This document shows, one piece after another, positions 9,865 through 18,957 of a DNA stretch of 64,000 nt. The stretch lies in NCBI GenBank assembly GCA_034927345.1, contig JAYFQE010000011.1, forward strand, positions 62,001 through 126,000, written 5' to 3'. Under the pieces are notes generated by a model, which searched no databases, was not told the origin of the DNA, and saw nothing but the letters and a program-made list of their open reading frames with translations. Origin of the DNA: JAYFQE01 sp034927345 (GTDB lineage Bacteria > Bacillota > Clostridia > Saccharofermentanales > UBA5734). The position numbers and the translations under genes were made by a program. The number at the start of each line of letters is the position of its first letter. The first letter of the stretch is position 1.

Positions 9865-10746
9865 ATGAATTCAAGGGTTCCCATCACGATAACCGAAACC
9901 AGCGAACTGACCGTCCTGCATACCGGCATGGAGCAATGCGCTCCGGCGCATGCCTTTGGCCCGGCGGTGCGCGATTATTACCTGATTCACTTCATCTTGT
10001 CCGGCAAAGGGTTCTTCCAATGTGAGGGCAGGACTGATGAACTGGCGGCCGGGCAGGGATTTTTAATCTGTCCGGATAAAGTCGCTTATTATCAGGCGGA
10101 CACCCAAGATCCTTGGCGCTATGTCTGGATCGGCTTCAAAGGAAGCAAAGCAGCCTATTATCTGCGGCGGGCCGGTCTGTCGCCGCAAGCCCCGATCATC
10201 GGGGCGCCGGGTCTGGCCGATGACCAGACCTCCGTCCTGACTCTTTCCGGTTGTTTCCGGCAGATAGCGGCCGACTCAGGTCTGAGAAACGGGCGTGATC
10301 TTCGGCTGCTGGCCTGGCTGCAGCTCATGCTGTCCATTCTGACCGAACAGAATGCCGGCGGGTCGCCGGAAGAAGACCAAACCGGCCGATGTGCTGAATA
10401 CGTCCGGCAAGCATGCGATTTCATGGAAATGAATTATGCCCGCAAAATAACGGTCGGCGAACTGGCCGGACACATTGGCCTCGACCGCAGCTATTTCGGC
10501 CTGCTGTTCCGCCGGTCGACCGGATTGCCGCCGCAGCAGTATCTGCTCCGGCTCCGCATGGAAAAAGCCTGCAGCCTGATGACCCGCAGCCGGCTGCCGG
10601 TTGCCGCGATCGCTCATGCGGTCGGTTATGAAGATCCGTTATTATTCTCCCGCATGTTCCGCCAGACTGTCGGCTGCCCGCCCAGCCAATACCGGCATCT
10701 GCAGGAACAGCGGAAACATGCGCAGAATGCCTGCAGCATAATCTGA
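9865..10746 (+). CDS. AraC family transcriptional regulator
   Basis: A 293-residue regulator. Residues 1 to about 160 form the cupin-like sugar-binding domain (GKGFFQCEGR, AGQGFLICP). The last 100 residues hold the two helix-turn-helix units typical of AraC/XylS (VGELAGHIGLDRSYF and the second helix near AIAHAVGYED). It is divergent from the GH4 alpha-galactosidase-like gene with a 176-base gap containing a TATAAT box, so sugar-dependent control of that gene is the natural reading. The effector is unknown. Confidence 0.9.
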   Translation: MNSRVPITITETSELTVLHTGMEQCAPAHAFGPAVRDYYLIHFILSGKGFFQCEGRTDELAAGQGFLICPDKVAYYQADTQDPWRYVWIGFKGSKAAYYLRRAGLSPQAPIIGAPGLADDQTSVLTLSGCFRQIAADSGLRNGRDLRLLAWLQLMLSILTEQNAGGSPEEDQTGRCAEYVRQACDFMEMNYARKITVGELAGHIGLDRSYFGLLFRRSTGLPPQQYLLRLRMEKACSLMTRSRLPVAAIAHAVGYEDPLLFSRMFRQTVGCPPSQYRHLQEQRKHAQNACSII

Positions 10747-10751
10747 AGCCG

Positions 10752-11615
10752 TCAGGTATCGCGGCGTTTAATCTTGCCGGCATTCAAAAACAAAATCGAA
10801 CCAATAACGGCCAGCGCGCCGATCAGGGCAATCCAGCCCGGTTTTTCACCCAGAAACAGGAAAACCCAGACCGGGCTCATCAGCGGTTCGGCCATGGCCA
10901 GAAGGCTGGCGTTCAGCGGTGAAGTCAGACGGATTCCCCGGCTGAACAGCAGATAAGATAAACCAAGCTGGAAAAAGCCCAGCAAAACGATCGACATGAT
11001 CTGGAGCGGCGTCACGGAAGCGATCGTACCCACAAAGGGCAGCCCGGCCAGAAAGGTGCCGGCTTGTCCGATAAACAAAGCTGTCGAGGTCTGGCATTCC
11101 GGCCGGTTGTTCAAGACAAAAACGACGGCGAAAGTCAGTCCGGTAAAAACAGCCAGACCGTTGCCAATCTGGTTGCCGGGTGACAAATTGTCGAAAAAGA
11201 ACAGGAAGATGCCGGCAAACGCGCCGACCATGGCCAGAACTTCGCGCCGCGAAGGACGATAATGATAAAGCAGCATGCCCAGGATGATGATAAATATCGG
11301 CGAAGTATACTGCAGCATGATCGCGTTGGCCGCCGTCGTCAGTTTATTGGCTACGACGAATAATGACTGGGTCAATACTAAGGCGATGCCGGATATCCAG
11401 GTCAGGCGGTTCGGCTTGACGAAAATCCGCCGGCGATAAGCGGCCAGAAAAACCAGCGCCGCCAGAAAGCTGCGCACGGAAGCAATGGCCATCGGATGCC
11501 AGGGCAGATATTTAATCAGCAAGCCGGCCGTGCTCCACAGCAAAGCGGCGGCAACAATATAGAGAGGGCCGGTTCGCGCGGCATTCCGGCCGGCCTGTGT
11601 TTCAGATGATGTCAT
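10752..11615 (-). CDS. EamA/DMT family transporter
   Basis: A 287-residue membrane protein with about ten hydrophobic segments in two repeated halves, the form of the drug/metabolite transporter superfamily. The N-terminal half has the usual 'WSTAGL' and 'RSFLAAL' stretches after the first helix. Substrate is unknown. The gene converges with the AraC regulator only five bases away, and the Gfo/Idh/MocA gene lies upstream on the same strand with a 35-base gap, so these two may be co-transcribed. Confidence 0.85.
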   Translation of the reverse strand: MTSSETQAGRNAARTGPLYIVAAALLWSTAGLLIKYLPWHPMAIASVRSFLAALVFLAAYRRRIFVKPNRLTWISGIALVLTQSLFVVANKLTTAANAIMLQYTSPIFIIILGMLLYHYRPSRREVLAMVGAFAGIFLFFFDNLSPGNQIGNGLAVFTGLTFAVVFVLNNRPECQTSTALFIGQAGTFLAGLPFVGTIASVTPLQIMSIVLLGFFQLGLSYLLFSRGIRLTSPLNASLLAMAEPLMSPVWVFLFLGEKPGWIALIGALAVIGSILFLNAGKIKRRDT

Positions 11616-11650
11616 AATAGCTCCGGGTCTCCAATCAGATGATTTACTGC

Positions 11651-12628
11651 TCAGAACGAAAGGACAGCCTGCGCCTCATGGGCTTGATACGCCTTTTCCA
11701 GCAACTCGGTCAGCGCTTCTCCGCGCGCCGTATCAAACGGAATAGGGGCGCCGCGCAGGATTCCGTCCAGCCACTGGCGCAGAGCCAGGGGCTGCGGTTC
11801 GGGCAGCTTGTCCGGTATGACCCAGCCGTCGACGGCAAACATCCTGCTGCGCACTTTGACATCGTTGCCGACCGCGACGATCGCGCCTTCCGTACCCAGG
11901 AGTTCAAAGCAGTTGGCCGACCAGGGTGAAATGAAAGACGTCTCCAGCACGGCAATCGCGTCATTCTCAAATTCGACAACCGAAACGGCATTATCTTCGG
12001 CCGGCATCGGACAAACCGTGGTATTAAAAACAGAAGCGATCCGTCTGGGCCGGCCAAGCAGCCAGGATGCCGTATACATCGGATGGCAGCCCAGATCCAT
12101 CATGGCGCCGCCTCCCGCTTTGGTCACGTCATACCAATAATCAGGCAGCCAGCCTAAAAGGCTGCCGCCATGCGCCGTGCGCATCCGGAAATAATGAACA
12201 CGCCCCAGCAAGCCGTCGTCAATGGCCTGGCGGGCGTATTGCACCAGAGATGTCGTCAGATTCGGCAAGGACAGGCAGAATTTAACGCCTCCGGCGGCAA
12301 TGGCCGCCGATATGGCGCGGCATTCCGCCAATGTCGGCGCCATAGCTTTTTCGGAAAATATATGTTTTCCGGCATTAGCTGCGGCAATCATCAAACGAGC
12401 GTGGTCGCTGGTCGGCGAATCAATGACGACAGCATCGATATCGGGTCTGGCCAGCACCTCGCTCAAGTCCGGAATAAAGGATACGCCCAGTTCGGATGCC
12501 CAGGTGCTGCCCCGTTCCTGATCGTCATCCCAGACACAGGCAACGCAGGCATCGTCCGATGATTGTATCTGACGCGCATATCCGGCGGCGTGCACATGCC
12601 ACTTTGACAACATCGCTATACGTATCAT
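11651..12628 (-). CDS. Gfo/Idh/MocA family oxidoreductase
   Basis: A 325-residue member of the glucose-fructose oxidoreductase/inositol dehydrogenase family, which oxidises sugars or cyclitols with NAD(P). The N-terminal Rossmann half contains FSEKAMAPT, equivalent to the conserved EKP catalytic segment but with Ala-Met in place of Lys-Pro neighbours, and the C-terminal alpha/beta half contains GGGAMMDLGCHP. The glycine-rich nucleotide loop is atypical: the first strand reads AMLSKWHVHAAG rather than GxGxxG. The substrate cannot be told. The upstream intergenic region carries AT-rich promoter-like sequence. Confidence 0.85.
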   Translation of the reverse strand: MIRIAMLSKWHVHAAGYARQIQSSDDACVACVWDDDQERGSTWASELGVSFIPDLSEVLARPDIDAVVIDSPTSDHARLMIAAANAGKHIFSEKAMAPTLAECRAISAAIAAGGVKFCLSLPNLTTSLVQYARQAIDDGLLGRVHYFRMRTAHGGSLLGWLPDYWYDVTKAGGGAMMDLGCHPMYTASWLLGRPRRIASVFNTTVCPMPAEDNAVSVVEFENDAIAVLETSFISPWSANCFELLGTEGAIVAVGNDVKVRSRMFAVDGWVIPDKLPEPQPLALRQWLDGILRGAPIPFDTARGEALTELLEKAYQAHEAQAVLSF

Positions 12629-12791
12629 ATCTTGCTCCTCCGCCGGGCATCCGGCTCGCCAGGATCCAGTTGCCTGAACCTGATTGAATCATAAAATGAA
12701 TAGCATTATTATAACGGTTTTTTCATTGAATAGCTGCCGTTTCATTGATTTTTCGATGCATTGGTGTAGTATTATCCGTGAAACCCTTGAC

Positions 12792-12833
12792 CTCCTGCGG
12801 AGCGGGGATCAGCGCCTAAAAAGTCTGCAGGAG
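12792..12833 (+). promoter_or_regulatory. Hairpin in the leader of the SNF2 operon
   Basis: CTCCTGC (792-798) and GCAGGAG (827-833) pair perfectly around a 28-base loop, 29 bases before the SNF2 start codon. The rest of 12629-12862 is AT-rich and probably holds the divergent promoters of the oxidoreductase and the helicase. Function of the hairpin is unknown. Confidence 0.3.
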
Positions 12834-12862
12834 CGTTAATCAAAAAATATGTCAGGAAATAT

Positions 12863-15613
12863 ATGCCTTTATTGAAAAAAACGCCAAGCCTTAACCCACC
12901 ACAAGCCGGCTCATCCGGACAAATCCTCATCATTTGGCTGGAACCGCAGGGTTTCGCCTGGTCCTTCGAAAACGCCGGGCCTGATCAAGCGCCATCCGCC
13001 GAACAAACCGGCCTTCAGCAGGATCTGATACGCGATAATCCGCCGTCTGATCAATTTTTACTGCGTCTGGGTTTCAGCGATCCGGCTGTGAATTTATCCC
13101 CTTCTCTGGATTATTTGCGGCGGATCGTCCGGGCTTTCCTGCTTCAGGCATCACATCTGCCGGACCTTGAATTCAACCGCGGCCAGACGATTGTCGAACT
13201 GCCTGCCGATCAGCTGGCCGATATTCTGAATGACGCGCCGTTTATGCCGGGCGGGCGGCAGCCGGACCAAAACTGGCTGCAGGCGGTGCTCGCCATGAGC
13301 CATGAAGCGTTCTGCCGCGAATTGAAGGATTGGCCGGGATCCGCCGAAGACTGGTTTACCGCCCACCGGTCAGGATGGCATGTCGCCGGCAAGGTCATTT
13401 TCAATCTGGTGGAAAATCCGGAACCTCAATATCCTTTTGCATTTCTGGCAACCTATGCGATCCGGCGGATGAGTAACGGCCCTCTGCTGCAAATACCCCT
13501 GCGCCGGGCGCTCGATCAGACCGCCGGCGATATGAAGCGGCAATTGGCCCTGTTGACGGCCGTTCATCGCGCTGCCGAGAAAAATGACTTAATCCGCAGC
13601 TGGCTGCAATCCGGTGAACTGATGCATCCGCTGAGGCTGTCTGCCCGAGAAGCCTGGCAATTTTTACGCGGCATACCGGATTGTGAAGCTGCCGGCGTGG
13701 TCTGCCGTGTGCCCGACTGGTGGCGGCGGCGGACAGCGGCGGCGCGGATCAATTTAACCCTTGGCGACCGGGAACCGGCCCGACTGGGCCTTGATTCCCT
13801 GCTTGATTTCCGTTTGGATTTGATGCTCGGCGACGCATGTGTCAGCCAGGGTGAGATAGAGCAATTATCTGCCGAATCGGCCGGCCTTTTACGGATCAAA
13901 GGACACTGGACCGAAGTGGATCCGGAACAATTGAAGGATTTGCTGAAAGCATACGAGCAAGCGCAGAAAACTCTGGGGCACAATAAAATAACGCTTCTGC
14001 AAGCGCTTCGCCTGCAGATGAAAAACGATCGGCTGCACCTGGAACGCGGCAATGACGTTCATAGCGGTACAGATAAATCGACTGAAGTCCTGGAAATCAA
14101 CCAGGGCAGCTGGCTGCGCGGCTGGGCAGCCCGGCTGGTTCAGGCGCCGGCCGGCCAAACTGCGGCGGGAACCGGCAGCCGGCCGGAATCGGGCGACGAT
14201 TTTCACGCTTGCCTGCGGCCTTATCAGGAACGCGGCCTATTCTGGCTTCAGGAAATGAAGCGCATGCGCCTGGGAGCTTGTCTGGCCGATGATATGGGCC
14301 TGGGCAAAACGATCCAGGTCATTGCTCTGATGAACGCCATGCGCCGGACGGGACAGATTCGTATGCTGCTGGTTGTTCCGGCTTCGCTTATCGGCAACTG
14401 GCAGGCGGAAATCCGCCGTTTTGCTCCCGCTCTGCGTTTTCTGATTCTTCATGCCTCTGAGACGCCTGCGCCCGATACGGCGCCGGATGATCGATCTTCC
14501 CGATACGATCTGCTGATTACCACTTATGGACTGGTTCTGCGCACCGAATGGCTGCGTACTGTCGACTGGGATCTGCTGGTTCTCGATGAAGCTCAAGCAA
14601 TCAAAAATCCGGCAGCCCGGCAGACCCGCGCGGTAAAACAACTGAAAGCGGGTTTTCGCATCGCATTGACCGGCACGCCGATTGAAAACCAGCTTACCGA
14701 CCTTTGGTCGATTTTTGATTTTCTTAACAAAGGACTTTTGGGAACGCCGGCCGAATTTACTGCTTTTGCCCGCAAACTGCCCAAACAGCCGGACGGCTAC
14801 GCGCCTTTGCGTCAGGTCGTCAACTTGTTTTTGCTGCGCCGGGTAAAAACCGATCCGGCAGTTATCCGGGATTTACCGGCAAAAATCGAAGTCAAAGCTT
14901 ATAGCCGTCTCAGCCGCCGGCAAACAGGTCTCTACCAAAAGATCGTAAACGACCTGGAAAACAACCTGCGACAAGTCAACGGACTGATGGAACGCCGCGG
15001 TTTGGTCTTAGCCGCCCTCGTCCGCTTGAAACAACTATGCAATCACCCGGACTTGTATCTTGGCCAAGCCGGTTACCAGGAATCAGACAGCGGCAAATTC
15101 GCCCGGCTGCGTGAAATATGTGACACGATCCGCGAGAAACACGAAAAAGTGCTCGTTTTCACCCAGTTTCAGGAAATGGTTGAACCCTTGCGTTGTTTTT
15201 TGGATTCGATTTTCGGTCATCCGGGTTTGGTTCTGCACGGCGGCACGCCGGTCGCAGCCAGGCAGACGATTGTCGCGCGCTTCCAATCCGACGCCGGCAT
15301 CCCTTTCCTGGTCCTTTCGTTAAAAGCAGGGGGGCTCGGTTTGAATCTGACTGCCGCCAATCATGTGATCCATTTTGACCGCTGGTGGAATCCGGCTGTT
15401 GAAAACCAGGCAACCGACCGGGTTTTCCGAATCGGGCAGACGCGTCAAGTTCTGGTTCATCTTTTTGTTTCAGAGGGAACAATTGAAGAAAAGATTGATA
15501 AAATGATAGAAGATAAAAAACAGCTGGTTCAGGATCTGATCGCCGACCGGCAGGATAAATGGATTACCGAGATGGAACCGGAGCAATTATTCCAGTTGCT
15601 GCGTCTGTCCTGA
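12863..15613 (+). CDS. SNF2 family DEAD-like helicase/ATPase
   Basis: A 916-residue SNF2-type DNA translocase. Residues 1 to about 440 are a family-specific N-terminal region. The ATPase core follows: Walker A GLGKT with Lys482, DEAQ box at 575-578, TGTPIENQL motif III, and the C-terminal lobe ending in the SNF2 hallmark QATDRVFRIGQ. Bacterial members displace proteins such as RNA polymerase from DNA. The next gene encodes a SWIM zinc-finger protein, a domain frequently joined to or next to bacterial SNF2 proteins. AGGA lies eight bases before the ATG. Exact cellular role unknown. Confidence 0.92.
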   Translation: MPLLKKTPSLNPPQAGSSGQILIIWLEPQGFAWSFENAGPDQAPSAEQTGLQQDLIRDNPPSDQFLLRLGFSDPAVNLSPSLDYLRRIVRAFLLQASHLPDLEFNRGQTIVELPADQLADILNDAPFMPGGRQPDQNWLQAVLAMSHEAFCRELKDWPGSAEDWFTAHRSGWHVAGKVIFNLVENPEPQYPFAFLATYAIRRMSNGPLLQIPLRRALDQTAGDMKRQLALLTAVHRAAEKNDLIRSWLQSGELMHPLRLSAREAWQFLRGIPDCEAAGVVCRVPDWWRRRTAAARINLTLGDREPARLGLDSLLDFRLDLMLGDACVSQGEIEQLSAESAGLLRIKGHWTEVDPEQLKDLLKAYEQAQKTLGHNKITLLQALRLQMKNDRLHLERGNDVHSGTDKSTEVLEINQGSWLRGWAARLVQAPAGQTAAGTGSRPESGDDFHACLRPYQERGLFWLQEMKRMRLGACLADDMGLGKTIQVIALMNAMRRTGQIRMLLVVPASLIGNWQAEIRRFAPALRFLILHASETPAPDTAPDDRSSRYDLLITTYGLVLRTEWLRTVDWDLLVLDEAQAIKNPAARQTRAVKQLKAGFRIALTGTPIENQLTDLWSIFDFLNKGLLGTPAEFTAFARKLPKQPDGYAPLRQVVNLFLLRRVKTDPAVIRDLPAKIEVKAYSRLSRRQTGLYQKIVNDLENNLRQVNGLMERRGLVLAALVRLKQLCNHPDLYLGQAGYQESDSGKFARLREICDTIREKHEKVLVFTQFQEMVEPLRCFLDSIFGHPGLVLHGGTPVAARQTIVARFQSDAGIPFLVLSLKAGGLGLNLTAANHVIHFDRWWNPAVENQATDRVFRIGQTRQVLVHLFVSEGTIEEKIDKMIEDKKQLVQDLIADRQDKWITEMEPEQLFQLLRLS

Positions 15614-15636
15614 CCGGAACCGGAAAGGGGCAGTCA

Positions 15637-16404
15637 ATGCCTGAGCATCGTTATACAGCCGGTCAGGCGCCCGCCGCTTTGATCAAAGCGCGCGCGTCGC
15701 GCGGCCGGACCGGCAAAATATCCGGCGCAGGTATGGATTCCGGCGAACCGGTCGTGATTGCCGGCCGTTCCATCGCCAGGACCTGGTGGGGTAAAGCCTG
15801 GATCGCCAATCTTGAACGTTATGCCGATTTTTACAGCCGTTTGGGCCGGGGTAGGACTTATGTCCGGGCCGGAGCCGTTTTGGATTTAAAAATCAGGCCC
15901 GGAGAAATCCTCGGCTGCGTTCAGGGCAGCAGGCGAACGCCATATCAAGTCCGGATCACGCTGGATCCGCTGCCGCAGAACCGTTTGAACACCGTACTGC
16001 AGGCTTGCGGCGGAAGCATTCTCTCTCTCGACGCTCTGCTGACCGGTTCGCTGCCTGCCGATTTGTCCGATCTGCTGACCAACCGGGAAAGCGGACTGTT
16101 CCCGAATCCCAGGCAAATCCATTTTGCCTGCGACTGCCCCGACTGGGCAGATTTATGTAAACATGCCGCAGCCGTTTTGTATGGAATCGGCGCCCGGCTG
16201 GATCATGAACCCGAGCTTTTCTTCTTGATGCGCCATTTAAGAATCGAAGATTTCGTCTCCGCTGCCGTCGCGCGTCATGCCCGGGATCTGACGCAAACCG
16301 CGGACGAACATTCCGAACGTATCATGGAGCTTAGCGATCCGCAGCTGGCCGCGCTTTTCCATTATGAAACGGAATCCCCGGCAAATTCCCTGGAGGATAT
16401 GTGA
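15637..16404 (+). CDS. SWIM zinc-finger protein
   Basis: A 255-residue protein with a SWIM metal-binding motif, Cys165-x-Cys167 and Cys174-x-His176, in its middle. The N-terminal part has the WWGKAW motif seen in SWIM partners of bacterial SNF2 helicases. The start at 15637 is taken because an AAAGGGG site precedes it; the frame is open further upstream but would overlap the helicase gene. It begins 23 bases after the helicase stop and ends overlapping the next gene by four bases, so the three form one coupled operon. SWIM domains bind DNA or protein; here it probably serves the helicase. Confidence 0.85.
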   Translation: MPEHRYTAGQAPAALIKARASRGRTGKISGAGMDSGEPVVIAGRSIARTWWGKAWIANLERYADFYSRLGRGRTYVRAGAVLDLKIRPGEILGCVQGSRRTPYQVRITLDPLPQNRLNTVLQACGGSILSLDALLTGSLPADLSDLLTNRESGLFPNPRQIHFACDCPDWADLCKHAAAVLYGIGARLDHEPELFFLMRHLRIEDFVSAAVARHARDLTQTADEHSERIMELSDPQLAALFHYETESPANSLEDM

Positions 16405-18011
16405 ATCAAAGAACAGAACCTTATTGGCAGGATATCATCCTGAACGATTCTATACGTAAAATCTTTTTTGACCCGGAGCAAGCGATCGAAATTCGGATCA
16501 GCCGTGATGAGAACGACCTGATTGTTCTGGAAACCAGTCCGGCCTCCTGGGGCGATCTGGCGCTGGTTTTCCCTGCCGCAGGCGTCATTCCTTTCACGCT
16601 TCCGCTAAGCGGCAAGCTCAGCCAGGCAGAAGAGACAGAAGCCGCCGGCGATGATCCGCCCGGCGTTAAATTATACCTTGAACTGGCCAATGGAGCGCCG
16701 TTGGTCATGACTCTGTTAACAGAAGGCCTGACCGCGCGAGCCCGCTTTTTTGCTTATGCCCACCGGTATGAACAGGATACTGCTTATGTGGCGGCCGACG
16801 CCGAAGAATTAGTAGAAAAAGCTGCCATTCTCGGCGATGAAATGCTCTGGCCGGAAGAACAGGAAATTCTGCCGGCCTGTCGCCTGCTGATGTTGCTGGA
16901 CGGCCAATGGCTGAATGATCCGGCGAAACAATGCCGGCATTATAACCAGGACCTGAACCGGAGACAAAAACAAGCCGACCGGCAGGAAGCCGGGCAAGAA
17001 AACACCGAAACTGAATCAATATCCTTTGCCGACCGCTGGTTATGCGATTTATCGCGGCAAGAACTGTCGGCCCTGATCGACGCAGCCGGTGTCTGGCTGC
17101 GTTCGGGGGGAGACGATCAACCTTTGGCCGAAGCGCTGCGCCAGGCGGTTCAGGTGTTATATCTGCCGGCTGAAATCTGGCCGGATATGCACCCCGCGAA
17201 TCCTGACATACCCGTACCGATCCGCCGGGAAACCCGCATTCAACGGCATTGGCGCGTTAAAACGGCGCGGCTCTGGCAGCAGCACCGCACCCGCGCGCCC
17301 GGGAAGCCTGATCTGCATGGCCGTCTGGCTATGGCTTTTTATCGCCTCTCCGGGCAATATGCCGGCCGGCCGGCCAAACCTTGGCTCACGGAACTGAGCC
17401 AACGGGTTGACATTCTGATGCATGAAAAAGGTTATGACGGCCAATACCCGGAATATTCCCGTCAAGTGGGCAAATACCGCAAGTGGGCTTTGCTTCACGA
17501 GCTCTACGATACCGACGGCGGGACGTCTGAGTTCACCCTCACGGCGTTGCTCCGTTATGGCGATGCGGCCCGGCGGCGTTGGGTGTCGAGCGGCGGCCTG
17601 CTGCTCCTTTTGTCGGCCACCATCCATCCCCTGCTGCAGGTTTTGCCGGATGATCCGCAATTGAGCCAGCGTCTGGACGCGATAACCCGTATTTTCGAAG
17701 GATTGTCCATCACGCGCGAGGACCGGTTATGGCTTAGTGACCTTCTGGGTGATTCATCTGCCGCCATAAAAAGCGCTTTCGCCTTAACCATCCCCAGCTC
17801 GCTGGCATTGACCTTATTGGTTACGGCCGGCAATACGCTATTTCGCCTGGCAGCCGCGCCGGCCGGCGGACCGGTCCGGCCGCTGACGCTCGCTTTCATC
17901 ATCTGGATCGCGGCCGCGTCGTCCGCGCTGGCTTTCGCCTTCTGGGCCGGATTATTTTTCCTGACCCGGCACATTTTTCTGCCCCGGCGTCAATTAGGCC
18001 GTAAATCCTGA
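16401..18011 (+). CDS. Unknown protein with C-terminal membrane segments, SNF2/SWIM operon
   Basis: I do not recognise this 536-residue protein. It begins with GTG overlapping the SWIM stop codon (GTGA), with GGAGG seven bases upstream, so it is translated together with its partner. Residues 1 to about 430 look soluble and charged. The last 100 residues contain two strongly hydrophobic stretches (around SSLALTLLVTAG and LTLAFIIWIAAASSALAF), consistent with a membrane-anchored C-terminus. Tight linkage to the helicase suggests a shared task, perhaps at the membrane, but nothing in the sequence says which. Confidence 0.8.
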   Translation: MNQRTEPYWQDIILNDSIRKIFFDPEQAIEIRISRDENDLIVLETSPASWGDLALVFPAAGVIPFTLPLSGKLSQAEETEAAGDDPPGVKLYLELANGAPLVMTLLTEGLTARARFFAYAHRYEQDTAYVAADAEELVEKAAILGDEMLWPEEQEILPACRLLMLLDGQWLNDPAKQCRHYNQDLNRRQKQADRQEAGQENTETESISFADRWLCDLSRQELSALIDAAGVWLRSGGDDQPLAEALRQAVQVLYLPAEIWPDMHPANPDIPVPIRRETRIQRHWRVKTARLWQQHRTRAPGKPDLHGRLAMAFYRLSGQYAGRPAKPWLTELSQRVDILMHEKGYDGQYPEYSRQVGKYRKWALLHELYDTDGGTSEFTLTALLRYGDAARRRWVSSGGLLLLLSATIHPLLQVLPDDPQLSQRLDAITRIFEGLSITREDRLWLSDLLGDSSAAIKSAFALTIPSSLALTLLVTAGNTLFRLAAAPAGGPVRPLTLAFIIWIAAASSALAFAFWAGLFFLTRHIFLPRRQLGRKS

Positions 18012-18085
18012 CCGTCATCACCGCAGATGAACAGACGAACGGCCATATAACAGGGCCTGTTTTGTTTATCGGCATAAATTTATTG

Positions 18086-18132
18086 TTTATCGATAAAATT
18101 TTATTGAAAATTGATCAATTCTGTGGTAGAAC
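18086..18132 (+). promoter_or_regulatory. Promoter with two palindromic operator candidates
   Basis: TTGAAA (104-109) and TAGAAC (127-132) are 17 bases apart and make a plausible promoter for the DUF2975-HTH operon. A perfect 12-base palindrome AATTGATCAATT (109-120) lies between the two boxes, and another, TTTATCGATAAA (86-97), lies just upstream. Binding by the small HTH protein of the operon is an inference. Confidence 0.5.
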
Positions 18133-18164
18133 AAGTTTATCAAAACTCTGTGGAGGTGCATGAC

Positions 18165-18695
18165 ATGCTGATTATCGGCAAACACAGTCTGGCAAGTTTT
18201 CTGCGCGTTTTTGTGGACGTTCTTCTGATTGTCAATATTTTGGTTCTGATATTTCTGCCCTGGCTTTTAACGTTTCTTTATGAAAATCCGGTCTTGATCA
18301 CCCAACTCGATTTATATAGCCGGACCGATATCGCACCCGGGGCTGCAGCCGGTTATCCCAGCGATCTGCCGGCGAACAGCTATCCTTTTTATCTGGCGTT
18401 CTTTTATGCTTCCGGCGCCGGCACGGCCTGGCTGCTTCTGGAAGGCCATCTGATTTTGCGGCGGTTGGAAAACGGCAATCCTTTCGCGGCCGCCCAATCA
18501 CATTCATTCTTCCGGGTAGCCTGTGCCTGCGGCATTCTGTTGGTTGCTTTCATCGCAAAGGTCTTGACTTACAATACTCTGCTGACTTCGTTCTGCACGA
18601 TCATTTTCTTATTGCTGGTGTTAATCGCCTTGATTTTATCTGAAGTTTTCCGCCAGGCTCATCAAGTAAAGTCGGAAAATGAACTAACCATATAA
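18165..18695 (+). CDS. DUF2975 family membrane protein
   Basis: A 176-residue membrane protein with four hydrophobic segments, starting MLIIGKHSLA. The second ATG is used because GGAGG (152-156) is well spaced from it and the first ATG is out of frame. The segment GAGTAWLLLEGHLILRRL and the following 'ENGNPFAAAQ' resemble DUF2975 proteins, which in Bacillota commonly sit next to a short YozG-like HTH regulator, as here. Function is unknown. Confidence 0.75.
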   Translation: MLIIGKHSLASFLRVFVDVLLIVNILVLIFLPWLLTFLYENPVLITQLDLYSRTDIAPGAAAGYPSDLPANSYPFYLAFFYASGAGTAWLLLEGHLILRRLENGNPFAAAQSHSFFRVACACGILLVAFIAKVLTYNTLLTSFCTIIFLLLVLIALILSEVFRQAHQVKSENELTI

Positions 18696-18705
18696 GGAGG
18701 CCGTC

Positions 18706-18957
18706 ATGTCGATCATTGTCAATCTGGATGTTATGATGGCCAGACGAAAGATCAGTTTGTCCGATTTGGCTGCAAAAGTCGATCTGACGTTGGCCAATTT
18801 GTCCATCTTGAAGAACGGGCACGCCCGCGCGATCCGATTTTCCACCCTGGAAGCATTGTGTCGGGTGCTCGATTGCCAGCCAGGCGACATCCTGGAATAC
18901 CGGTTCGAAGATACCGGAGACGTAAATTTTATCAAGGAGCGTGATGATCATGAGTGA
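18706..18957 (+). CDS. Small Cro/CI-type HTH regulator (YozG-like)
   Basis: An 83-residue protein consisting almost wholly of one helix-turn-helix domain (SLSDLAAKVDLTLANLS, then FSTLEALCRVLDCQPGDIL). AAGGAGG lies just before the ATG. It is ten bases behind the DUF2975 gene and overlaps the following membrane gene, so the trio is one operon. DUF2975-HTH pairs are common in Bacillota; autoregulation through the palindromes at 18086-18120 is likely but inferred. Confidence 0.85.
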   Translation: MSIIVNLDVMMARRKISLSDLAAKVDLTLANLSILKNGHARAIRFSTLEALCRVLDCQPGDILEYRFEDTGDVNFIKERDDHE

